In this document: piece by piece, positions 22,899 to 29,814 of the stretch | How positions within the stretch are numbered: position 1 is the stretch's first letter | Layout: every line of letters begins with the position of its first letter | Source: a virus | Virus record (IMG/VR): IMGVR_UViG_3300043434_000352 | Coordinates: 1-31,848 of that record | Length of the DNA: 31,848 nt | Direction: 5' to 3' (one strand) | The notes under the pieces: model-generated | Databases searched by the model: none | Seen by the model: only the letters and a program-made list of their open reading frames with translations | Told to the model about the DNA's origin: nothing | Made by a program: the position numbers and the translations under genes

Positions 22899-23152
22899 GG
22901 TTTTTGAGTGAATAGTTCGATTTCTTTTTGGCGTTGCTTAGCCATTTCATCTGATCTACGTCCAGATGCCACAACCCATTTAGCCAATTCAGTGGGCACG
23001 GAAGACAGTTCATTTTTATTAATAACTTTGAGCAGTGTACTATTTTTAAATACATCTACTCCTAAGTTATCAATAAATTCTTCCAGTGCCTTAGTTTGAT
23101 TTTTGTTGAGCGTCGTTTTAACTAACTCTTTTATTATTTGTTTTGAAGTCAT
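22895..23152 (-). CDS. GH24 lysozyme-like fragment without the catalytic lobe
   Basis: An 85-residue protein that matches only the C-terminal part of T4/lambdoid-type GH24 lysozymes (about 150-165). It has NKNQTKALEEFIDNLGVDVF then STLLKVIN, followed by VPTELAKW near residue 54 and the tail RSDEMAKQRQKEIEL. These correspond to the family's LTxxQxDAL.SF..NvG...F..STLL..lN, W..AGG and GLxxRRxxExxL segments. The N-terminal lobe with the catalytic Glu-x8-Asp-x5-Thr is missing, and no such sequence precedes the frame. The ATG at 23152 overlaps the dps stop as TAATG, so this appears to be the complete modern gene. It may bind peptidoglycan or be an evolutionary remnant reused for another purpose. 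Confidence 0.62.
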   Translation of the reverse strand: MTSKQIIKELVKTTLNKNQTKALEEFIDNLGVDVFKNSTLLKVINKNELSSVPTELAKWVVASGRRSDEMAKQRQKEIELFTQKP

Positions 23153-23595
23153 TAACCGCGTTGTTTGAGTATAGATGTCAGCATCCAAGCATGCTTGGCA
23201 TGTGCATCTTGACGTTCTGCCATTAAATTAGACAGTGCATAATTCCCCGCCGCTTCTGCCAGTCTATAGCATTCAACTATGCTGGTTAGAACTACTGCGT
23301 TGTCCGCCAATAATTTTTCCATCATGGAACGTGCTGTGGGCATTTCTATCTGATCTTCCAGGTCCGTTAATTGACTGAATCTAGTAAAACTGCCTGGCGC
23401 ATATGCACCCAGTGTGCGTACACGCTCTGCTATAATGTCTATACTACCATAGACTTCTTCATACACACTGCCGAAAAAACTATGATATTGTGGGAAGTCT
23501 GGACCCTCTACGTTCCAATGAAAGTTTTGTGCCTTTAAGCTGAATGCATATTCATTTGCTAAGACACGTTTAAGGGCTTGTACTAATTCATCCAT
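23152..23595 (-). CDS. dps: Dps-like mini-ferritin
   Basis: A 147-residue Dps-family protein. Dps forms a 12-subunit shell that oxidises Fe(II) with peroxide and protects DNA. The inter-subunit ferroxidase residues are His26, His38, Asp53 and Glu57, with the same spacing as in known Dps proteins, in NFHWNVEG and YGSIDIIAERV. The ATG at 23595 is chosen because AGAGGA stands 7 bases before it and a late promoter (23616-23623) lies inside the longer frame. The N-terminus lacks the Lys-rich DNA-binding tail of E. coli Dps. It ends in a TAATG overlap with the lysozyme-like gene. As a late phage gene next to an AT-hook protein it could protect or compact DNA, or scavenge iron and peroxide. Confidence 0.95.
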   Translation of the reverse strand: MDELVQALKRVLANEYAFSLKAQNFHWNVEGPDFPQYHSFFGSVYEEVYGSIDIIAERVRTLGAYAPGSFTRFSQLTDLEDQIEMPTARSMMEKLLADNAVVLTSIVECYRLAEAAGNYALSNLMAERQDAHAKHAWMLTSILKQRG

Positions 23596-23615
23596 GTTGA
23601 TTTCCTCTGTTATAA

Positions 23616-23623
23616 TATTTATT
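23616..23623 (-). promoter_or_regulatory. T4-type late promoter (AATAAATA)
   Basis: Minus strand AATAAATATTATAAC, matching the T4 late consensus TATAAATACTATT in most positions and sharing ATAAATATTATA with the element at 922-929. A start about six bases downstream leaves a leader of about 15 bases containing the AGAGGA ribosome binding site of dps. Confidence 0.65.
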
Positions 23624-23668
23624 TCTGACATAGATTGATGTTTAATACTTTACATTGCTCTGTACTTT

Positions 23669-24649
23669 TTATTTACGGCTCTCTGCCACAAAACGTAATG
23701 TCTCAATCCACTCACGAACTTTCTTAGGACGTCCACGACCACGTTTAGGTGCATTTGGATCTGGTAACGGGTTTTTACGAGGACGACCACGACTTTTCTT
23801 AGGAGCGTTAGCATCTGGTACAGGACGAGTGCGAGGACGGCCGCGACCGCGTTTCGGTGCATCTTCACCGTCACCTGAGTTATCATCATCTTTGACATTC
23901 TCTGGGTCATCGCCGCCATAACGTTTGGTGCTTCTGTGTACTTGTCCGGTTTTTGTATATTCTACTTCGCCCTTACTTGTTCTTTTCTTGTCACCGGCTT
24001 TTGGTGCATCTTTTTTATAGGACAAGTCTAACCAGGGATTTCTTCCTTCAAAAACACCTTCCTGGTGAATTCTCTGTCCGCCCATGTAGTCCTGTGCGTC
24101 CTGTTCAAATTTTGACTGGACCCAGTCAAAAGGATCACTATCACGGCCTTTGGCCACACCATAGGGCATTTCACCGTGATCACTGTAATAGTCGTATAAA
24201 GCATGATATAAATCAGTGTCTAAATCATGCCCGTTTACAAAATTCTTAACTTCGTGCTTGAAACGATTGACAATGTGCTGTAGCGTTTCTGTATTTTCCA
24301 TCATGTGCATGCCGGCACTTTCGCCCATGCCAGGCTGTCCTATACGTTGTGCGGCAGCTTGTGCCATTTCAGGACCGCGATCTCTGGCTAACATATTAGC
24401 CATAGGCTGCATTAATTTATGGAATCCAACAGGATCTGCCAGTGCATGTAGGAATTGTTCTTGTTGTCCATTGGCAAGAGCACGTTTATAAAGACCATAG
24501 ATAAATCTTGCTTCAGGGTGTTCCAGAGTAATAGGTTCATTGCCCAGCATTATTTCAGCATCACTGCCAGATGTCGCCGCCTGCGCAATATTCTTTAGGT
24601 TGTTTGCACCGCCTAAAATAGGACTTTCAAAAAGTTCAAATAATTTCAT
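23669..24649 (-). CDS. Triple AT-hook protein with capsid-targeting-like leader
   Basis: A 326-residue protein. Residues 1-8 (MKLFELFE) look like a T4 capsid-targeting sequence ending in a [L/I]-x-E cleavage site. Residues 9-260 are mostly helical with no recognised domain. The C-terminus carries three AT-hooks, GRGRPR, SRGRPR and GRGRPK, with an 18-residue period (about 266-310). AT-hooks bind the minor groove of A/T-rich DNA. Ribosome binding site AAAGG is present. It ends just before dps. It could package with or compact phage DNA, or bind host DNA after injection. No other phage protein I know combines a capsid leader with AT-hooks, but that is memory, not a search. Confidence 0.75.
   Translation of the reverse strand: MKLFELFESPILGGANNLKNIAQAATSGSDAEIMLGNEPITLEHPEARFIYGLYKRALANGQQEQFLHALADPVGFHKLMQPMANMLARDRGPEMAQAAAQRIGQPGMGESAGMHMMENTETLQHIVNRFKHEVKNFVNGHDLDTDLYHALYDYYSDHGEMPYGVAKGRDSDPFDWVQSKFEQDAQDYMGGQRIHQEGVFEGRNPWLDLSYKKDAPKAGDKKRTSKGEVEYTKTGQVHRSTKRYGGDDPENVKDDDNSGDGEDAPKRGRGRPRTRPVPDANAPKKSRGRPRKNPLPDPNAPKRGRGRPKKVREWIETLRFVAESRK
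23720..23854 (-). repeat. Triplicated AT-hook coding repeat
   Basis: Three imperfect tandem copies of a 54-base unit encode APK[R/K]-x-RGRP[R/K] followed by a Pro/Asp/Asn linker (for example VPDANAP). The third copy loses the linker. Synonymous differences between copies show that the duplication is not recent. Confidence 0.75.
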
Positions 24650-24664
24650 GTTCTTTGCCTTTGT

Positions 24665-24874
24665 TTATTCTTTATTAGATCCGTGCTCTAATACATTCAA
24701 CTTATCCTTTTTGGCTTTAAGTTCTTCTGATTCTTTTTTTGCTCGCTTACGAGTCATCGCCATATTGCGTTTCATAGGTACTGCAAATATACTGCCTGCA
24801 GGAGCAGTAGCAAAACTGCCACTGCTTATGCCACCCACACTGCCGTCTTCGCTGATAAGTTCTTTAATTTTCAT
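24665..24874 (-). CDS. Small leader-bearing protein, 69 aa
   Basis: Residues 1-9 (MKIKELISE) form a capsid-targeting-like leader with an I-S-E site. After it comes a Gly/Ser/Ala stretch (GSVGGISSGSFATAP) and then a charged helix (about 35-62, Lys/Arg/Glu-rich). Cleavage would leave about 60 residues. The start has no ribosome binding site, and the late promoter element lies 5 bases before it. Function unknown; an internal head protein is the simplest reading. Confidence 0.65.
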   Translation of the reverse strand: MKIKELISEDGSVGGISSGSFATAPAGSIFAVPMKRNMAMTRKRAKKESEELKAKKDKLNVLEHGSNKE

Positions 24875-24879
24875 AGTTA

Positions 24880-24887
24880 TATTTATG
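24880..24887 (-). promoter_or_regulatory. T4-type late promoter (CATAAATA) abutting a start codon
   Basis: Minus strand CATAAATATAACT directly followed by ATG at 24874. In T4, transcription starts about six bases after this element, which here is the A of the ATG. The resulting mRNA would be leaderless. Confidence 0.55.
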
Positions 24888-24905
24888 CGAATTTATTCGA
24901 TTTAA

Positions 24906-26225
24906 TTATTTGGAACTGGCGGCTACTTCATCTAGTAGCGGACCTTTTTCAATGATGTTTCTTATATAACTAGATCCATCTTCTTTAAATTCATTTTTAG
25001 CTCTGACTGTTATTAATACTTTACCGCTGTTGGCATCCTTGATTTGAAGCTCAGGCATAGTTTTAGTTCCAACATATGCAGAAGTTAAATCAATCCCTCT
25101 TAATTTACTCTCCAGTGCATTAAATCGCAGTATTTTATACTTGCCTTTGGTACCTAGCTGAACGATACTTACACCGGGATCATTTAGTGTTGCAAAATAT
25201 GTTATAGCGTCTGCAACATTTTTAATTAAATCATATTCTTTGGCATCATCATCACCGTCGACCTGAGCCGCAATATAATCTGCAATTTTTGCATACATTG
25301 CACCCAGTGCTCCTGTGGGATTTTCTGCATACATTTCATTATAATGTGGTTCTAGAGCATCTATATTGATACCGAACATACCCCATAATTTCTTCATACT
25401 GGCAAATTCAATTCCACCAACTTGTCCGAATTGCTTCACTGGGCCTACTTTAAGACTGATAGACAGCTTACCACGTTTCATCTGTTTGGTCTTATGATCT
25501 AGTATCTCTAATTCAATATCTGTTTTACGTTCTGTTTCTCCACTGACACCATCGCTTATAACTCGTATAGTATCAGCTTTGCCATTTGTATAGAAATATC
25601 TACTATAACGAGTAGCGTGACTGCTGTTAATATAAGAAGTTGCACTGTCAACTAATTCTTGAAAGTCTGGGTGTTGTTTAGGGTCTGTTAATGCAGCATA
25701 GGGTGCAGATTTCAGTCTCAAAACGAATGTTATATGGTCTGCAATTTTGCTGCCCGAGTCTTTGACATCTATACTATATTCATCTGTATTTGATTGTTTA
25801 AGATTGTAGATAACATTCCAAACATCCTGTGTATTTACAGAACCAATACCAGTACCAGTTTCTCTAGCAGTAAATTTAGCAAACATTGCGGCGCCTAAAA
25901 TGCCTTCTGCGATCTCGCCTCTATTTGCTGTGGGATTTACAAAACTTTTCTCAATAGCACCTTTTGTGCCGACAAGAGTAAACATATTACCCTTACTGTC
26001 AATCATATTGATAATGTCTGTGCCCTTACCAACAGTAAGAGTTCTACCTTCAATTTTATTTTTGCCTGCGGCTACTTTGATTTCTCCGCTGAGGTCAATA
26101 TCAACTTCTGCGGCCACAGTCTTTAACTTTTGCCCAGGAGCCCCGTCACTGATCAATAGTGTATAACCAACAGGTTTATCAAACACACTGGCTTCGTTAA
26201 GTGGTATAAGTTCTAAAATTCGCAT
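24906..26225 (-). CDS. Hypothetical leader-bearing protein, 439 aa
   Basis: Residues 1-11 (MRILELIPLNE) form a capsid-targeting-like leader ending L-N-E. The rest is a globular alpha/beta protein that I do not recognise. It has an RGEIAEGILGAAMFAKF helix near residue 101 and a DIELEI / GKLSISLKVG pair of strands near 237-262. The latter faintly recalls the D...xxK arrangement of PD-(D/E)XK nucleases, which is suggestive only. No membrane segments. The start is 6 bases after the upstream stop with GAAGG as a distant ribosome binding site. If packaged and injected, a nuclease-like activity would be notable. Confidence 0.7.
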   Translation of the reverse strand: MRILELIPLNEASVFDKPVGYTLLISDGAPGQKLKTVAAEVDIDLSGEIKVAAGKNKIEGRTLTVGKGTDIINMIDSKGNMFTLVGTKGAIEKSFVNPTANRGEIAEGILGAAMFAKFTARETGTGIGSVNTQDVWNVIYNLKQSNTDEYSIDVKDSGSKIADHITFVLRLKSAPYAALTDPKQHPDFQELVDSATSYINSSHATRYSRYFYTNGKADTIRVISDGVSGETERKTDIELEILDHKTKQMKRGKLSISLKVGPVKQFGQVGGIEFASMKKLWGMFGINIDALEPHYNEMYAENPTGALGAMYAKIADYIAAQVDGDDDAKEYDLIKNVADAITYFATLNDPGVSIVQLGTKGKYKILRFNALESKLRGIDLTSAYVGTKTMPELQIKDANSGKVLITVRAKNEFKEDGSSYIRNIIEKGPLLDEVAASSK

Positions 26226-26231
26226 AATAAG

Positions 26232-26429
26232 TTATTTACCTTCAGTCTTACTTTTACAACCTTCCCAAAAGCTGGGATGTGTACTAGCACCAGGGCAATC
26301 ATATTCGTCGTCTATGTCTTTTTCACTGGCCCAGCGATAACCGGCAATGTGCCCACTACAGTCTTTGGTACAGCGATAGCCTTTATAGGTAAACCCCGCA
26401 GGAGCTTCTGTGATGTCTTTGATCTTCAT
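26232..26429 (-). CDS. Cys-rich leader-bearing small protein, 65 aa
   Basis: The ATG at 26429 overlaps the upstream stop as ATGA; the longer frame to 26453 lacks support. It starts MKIKDITE (leader with an I-T-E site), then a Cys-rich body: YRCTKDCSGHIAGYRWA around residues 18-34, then CPGASTHPSFWEGC. Four cysteines with paired spacing suggest a metal-binding or disulfide-bonded mini-domain. The DCSGHxAGYxWA phrase is one I recall from other phage proteins of unknown function. Confidence 0.7.
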   Translation of the reverse strand: MKIKDITEAPAGFTYKGYRCTKDCSGHIAGYRWASEKDIDDEYDCPGASTHPSFWEGCKSKTEGK

Positions 26430-26875
26430 AGCTGATCCGTCCAGACTTTCCAAGCTTCTTCTAGTTCTTCCAGTATTTCTGATTCATTTTTGGCACGGCC
26501 ACTTTTCATATTAGCGCACCAGTGATACATTTTAGCACGTTCGCCACTGGCGTTTTTAGCTTTTGATCTAAGATCTGTGACACTACCACTACAGCTCGCA
26601 CCTGAACGTTTTACTCTACCTGGTCTACTTTTACCTTTTATCTTGCCATCTGCAAAATTTTCTACAACTTGTCTAAGTGCACTATTGATAACAGGCTGAT
26701 CTAAACTGTGTCCACCTTCCATGACTGCTAGTTCCAGATCTGTAAACTTACTTTCTGTTTTTCTAGTCTGCTTGGGACCTTTGCGTTCTTTCCAACGCTT
26801 GTCTGTGCTACAGTAATACTTACCGTAGCCTTCTTTTAGATCGTCATCTTCTTCATGAAAATCGCTGACTCTCAT
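26426..26875 (-). CDS. Basic Cys/His-containing leader-bearing protein, 149 aa
   Basis: Starts MRVSDFHEE, the most divergent of the leaders (F-H-E instead of I/L-x-E). It has two recognisable blocks: YYCSTDKRWKERKGPKQ near residue 20, and a basic stretch (KGKSRPGRVKRSGAS) leading to CSGSVTDLRSKAK and MYHWCANMK. Similar blocks occur in T4-like marine phages as far as I recall, without known function. The high basic content suggests DNA or RNA contact. Coupled by ATGA on both sides. Confidence 0.7.
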   Translation of the reverse strand: MRVSDFHEEDDDLKEGYGKYYCSTDKRWKERKGPKQTRKTESKFTDLELAVMEGGHSLDQPVINSALRQVVENFADGKIKGKSRPGRVKRSGASCSGSVTDLRSKAKNASGERAKMYHWCANMKSGRAKNESEILEELEEAWKVWTDQL

Positions 26876-27264
26876 GCATTTTCCTGTCCGCTGATAGCAC
26901 TTCTGGTATTGACGTCACTGCGTTCATAACTACCACTGTCACTGATGTTTTTACCTGTTACACCCATTAGTTTATCTGCACGTTCAATGGTATTCACATC
27001 TGCGTCCGTATAGCCAACTAGACCAACGTTTTCACTCCATGCACTTTCTTGTTCAAAATCTTCCATGCTTTGATTTGCGGCGGCCGCGGCTAATGCAACG
27101 CTGTATCTATATTGCATATAAACGTCTGTATTTCTCAGTTGGTCTATGACTCTAGCATTAGGGATAGCCGCAGATACTTCGCCGGATAGTGCTTTCGATG
27201 TACCATAGTTTTTTTGTCCGCCATGGTGCCTATCTTCTTCATTTAATAATTCTAGTAATCTCAT
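26872..27264 (-). CDS. Leader-bearing protein, 130 aa
   Basis: Starts MRLLELLNE, a capsid-targeting-like leader with an L-N-E site. The body is acidic to neutral, with an Ala-rich helix (MQYRYSVALAAAAA) and no recognised domain. It starts 3 bases after the amidoligase-like stop and ends in ATGA with the next gene. Function unknown. Confidence 0.65.
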   Translation of the reverse strand: MRLLELLNEEDRHHGGQKNYGTSKALSGEVSAAIPNARVIDQLRNTDVYMQYRYSVALAAAAANQSMEDFEQESAWSENVGLVGYTDADVNTIERADKLMGVTGKNISDSGSYERSDVNTRSAISGQENA

Positions 27265-27267
27265 ATT

Positions 27268-29778
27268 TTAACCCATTATTGGCAGAACATCTAGTTCTCT
27301 GGCATCGATATTTCGCCCTTGTCTTCGTTGAGTATCGACCCACTGTTGTGCAACTCTGTTAGCATCTGATTGGCTGTTACCTACACCGCTGAATCTATAA
27401 AGCTCGCGACCGTTGTTATCAACTACTTGCCATGAACCAGTAAAGCCACCTTGTGCTCGTTGTTGCTGTAAGTCTTGTGTGCTACCTTGAACCGAAGTCT
27501 GTGCAGGTGCTTGTAATACACTACGAACATCAAATAATTGAGGAGCACCTAGATTAGCGGCCGCAATGACTTGTCTTGCTCGTTCTTCGGCATCATCGGG
27601 ATTTCGAGCATTTACGTATAATGGTTGTCCATTGTGCTCTACAGTGCGGCCATCACTGATACGATAGATTTCATATCTAGAGGTTGGTCCTGTAGATTGG
27701 TTAAGTGACCTATAACCATAATTTTCTGTGTCATGGGGGAATCCAAACACATCAAGAACTTGTGTATATTTTCTCTGCGCTTCTGAATCGGTGTTAGCAA
27801 TAAATTTGAATACACTTCGATTATTACTGCGATCTACTATTTCGTAGTTAGCATCTGCGGCTTGCCCGCCCCAGCCCAGTCTATTTTCTATGTCAGTTTG
27901 ACTTAATTGATTTCTAAAACCACTGTCTGATGTTGTATTAGATTTGCTGCCCAATCTTCTAATACCAAATGTATTCCTAGCTTCCTGACTGTTTAGTCTA
28001 TGGGGTCCCATTTGAATATAGTCATCTAAGAATATAGCGGCATCATCGTCATTGTCAATTTTAGCAGGTGCGGCTTCTAATGCATTGCCTGTTTGCTTGT
28101 TATAAATCTCGTAGCGATAAGTTTCAAAAGGACGCACAGGCTTAGCTTCCATGTCGTTGGCTCTGGACCAGTCCGGATATTCCACTTTGCCTTTTTCAAT
28201 AGCTTCTTCTCGGCTGGTGGCCACTACTTCTACACTGGCGCCGTAGCCAGGACGACTGACTCTCCACCAGTATTTTTTACCAGCAGTAGGATCTTCCTTG
28301 TTTACTTTGCGTTCCAATTGTGCTTGACGAATAAAACTCTTTAATGCCTGCTTGGGTAACTCTCCGGCGGCGTACTGTGCAAAATATGTCAGTGTACTCT
28401 TACCTTCTTTGGGATTTAATAACTTATAAAGTTTCTTAGCATATTCTTGTTTGTATTTTGTTTCATCGGCGGCTGCATCCATGGCAACTACAAAACGTAA
28501 TAATGTGGTTTCAATTTTGTCAAAGTTTTCGTTTAACCAATCGCCGCCAGGACTGCGGAACTCAATGTAGCCATTTTTTGTATTGATACTAGTATACTTT
28601 GTAGTGCTACCATTGTGAATTATCTTGGCTGCACTAGTATTCAAATGGTCCTTCATTTGATTTAACAGTTTTTCTGCATCATCGGGTTGTTGTGCAATAT
28701 GATCTTTGACAATCTTCAATGCACTTCTAGCATAGGTATTTCCAGTACGGCCAAACTCTTTTAATACATATTCGTCGCCGAGCAATACGGCAAGTTTAAC
28801 ATAGTCCAATTTGGATAAATCACCCTGCCAGCCCGGAACACTGACGTTAATATGCAAGCCCGTACTGTCATTGGTATAACAACCAGTTTTATCTGCCCAG
28901 GCTTTTACTTTTTTCAAGTCATCTAGTAATTCTGTTATAGGCAGCGCAGGGCTGACGAATTCCAAGCCGCCATCTCCGTCATCGTCGGGTTCATCTAAAC
29001 TACCATCAGGTTCTACAACATAATGTAAATCTTTGGCGCTGGGTCTAGCTACGCTACCGCTGTGATAACTTCCACTGGCTTCTACTCTTCGACCAATAGC
29101 ACGACTAAAACTGTCAGCGGCATCTTCTACACTGACTTCTCCACCACTGCCGGCGCTATAATAATGTGGCCAATTAATACTGTAGTTATCTTGTACGTCC
29201 CACATTGTACTGATACCTTGCTCGTCCAACCATTCGCTTTCTAAATCGGTGTCATTATAAAAGTCATCGGAGAAATCTTGGTAAGCATCGTCGTACCATG
29301 GATCAATTTGATCTTCTACTACTTTGTCAGCAGCATCTATATAATCTTGTTTTGAGATTTCATTTTCTTCGTTGAACTCTTTGCCAAGTATTTCTGCTAT
29401 GTCATCTTCATCGGCATTTTCACGAATCCATCTATAAACGACTTCAGTCATGTCAGAATCCCAGCGACTTTCAAGTTGTCCACCTAACCACTCTATATAG
29501 TCATTACGCATTGTATCAACTAATTCTTGTGCGTCTCTGCGGCTGTTGTGATCACCATCATAGTAAAAATGAAAAGCATCTTGAATACTGTTAATGCTTT
29601 CATCACTGTCCATGTCTGGCTCTGAATAACTGTCATCGTCTTCCTGTCTAGCACCGGGAACATACATTTCGAATTCCATGCCAGCACGAGCGTCAATATC
29701 GGCGGCCAGCGTTCTGAGACTGCTAGGGCTCATGTTTACTTCACTGATCAATGCTTCCTTGACTTCTATGTATTTCAT
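27268..29778 (-). CDS. Amidoligase-like protein with five C-terminal modules
   Basis: An 836-residue protein. It starts MKYIEVKEALISE (leader with an I-S-E site). The amidoligase (ATP-dependent COOH-NH2 ligase, glutamine-synthetase-like fold) signature follows: GMEFEMYVPG at 33-42, VVEPDGSL at 254-261, GLEFVSPALP at 271-280, TGLHINV at 306-312 and IEFRSPGGDW at 405-414. A long acidic insertion occupies about 43-240. The C-terminus holds five divergent repeats starting near residues 503, 555, 644, 701 and 782. Each begins [Y/W]-x-[V/I] with a turn, then a helix rich in Ala/Glu. Enzymes of this fold make amide bonds, such as peptide tags or peptidoglycan cross-links. The leader suggests packaging, so it might act in the host envelope after injection. 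Confidence 0.72.
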   Translation of the reverse strand: MKYIEVKEALISEVNMSPSSLRTLAADIDARAGMEFEMYVPGARQEDDDSYSEPDMDSDESINSIQDAFHFYYDGDHNSRRDAQELVDTMRNDYIEWLGGQLESRWDSDMTEVVYRWIRENADEDDIAEILGKEFNEENEISKQDYIDAADKVVEDQIDPWYDDAYQDFSDDFYNDTDLESEWLDEQGISTMWDVQDNYSINWPHYYSAGSGGEVSVEDAADSFSRAIGRRVEASGSYHSGSVARPSAKDLHYVVEPDGSLDEPDDDGDGGLEFVSPALPITELLDDLKKVKAWADKTGCYTNDSTGLHINVSVPGWQGDLSKLDYVKLAVLLGDEYVLKEFGRTGNTYARSALKIVKDHIAQQPDDAEKLLNQMKDHLNTSAAKIIHNGSTTKYTSINTKNGYIEFRSPGGDWLNENFDKIETTLLRFVVAMDAAADETKYKQEYAKKLYKLLNPKEGKSTLTYFAQYAAGELPKQALKSFIRQAQLERKVNKEDPTAGKKYWWRVSRPGYGASVEVVATSREEAIEKGKVEYPDWSRANDMEAKPVRPFETYRYEIYNKQTGNALEAAPAKIDNDDDAAIFLDDYIQMGPHRLNSQEARNTFGIRRLGSKSNTTSDSGFRNQLSQTDIENRLGWGGQAADANYEIVDRSNNRSVFKFIANTDSEAQRKYTQVLDVFGFPHDTENYGYRSLNQSTGPTSRYEIYRISDGRTVEHNGQPLYVNARNPDDAEERARQVIAAANLGAPQLFDVRSVLQAPAQTSVQGSTQDLQQQRAQGGFTGSWQVVDNNGRELYRFSGVGNSQSDANRVAQQWVDTQRRQGRNIDARELDVLPIMG
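27271..28272 (-). repeat. Five divergent protein modules in the amidoligase-like gene
   Basis: Modules of about 50-90 residues begin at YWWRVSRPG, YRYEIYNKQTG, ANYEIVDRSNN, SRYEIYRISDG and GSWQVVDNNG. Each shows a strand, a polar turn, a second strand and an A-x-[S/N]-x2-[E/D]-A helix start. The repeats are visible in the protein only, not as DNA repeats, so they are old. Confidence 0.55.
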
Positions 29779-29802
29779 TTACTATAACTTTCGTTGATAC
29801 TG

Positions 29803-29810
29803 TATTTATT
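29803..29810 (-). promoter_or_regulatory. T4-type late promoter (AATAAATA)
   Basis: Minus strand AATAAATACAGTATC, close to the T4 late consensus TATAAATACTATT, 25 bases before the ATG of the amidoligase-like gene. It lies in the 36-base gap after the partial upstream gene and would drive the packed gene block downstream. Confidence 0.65.
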
Positions 29811-29814
29811 GTTA

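Noticed and set aside
23596-23631. Twelve-residue N-terminal extension of Dps
   Set aside because: A late promoter lies within it and a strong ribosome binding site precedes the ATG at 23595.
23720-23854. Regularly spaced repeats that could suggest a CRISPR-like array
   Set aside because: The units lie in frame within a gene and encode AT-hook motifs; there are no unique spacers between identical repeats.
24540-24905. 121-codon plus-strand frame opposite the late gene block
   Set aside because: It covers parts of two real minus-strand genes and a late promoter; no coding evidence of its own.
24906-26225. PD-(D/E)XK nuclease assignment for the 439-residue protein
   Set aside because: Only a weak D...SLK pattern is seen; the spacing and surrounding secondary structure are not convincing without a structural comparison.
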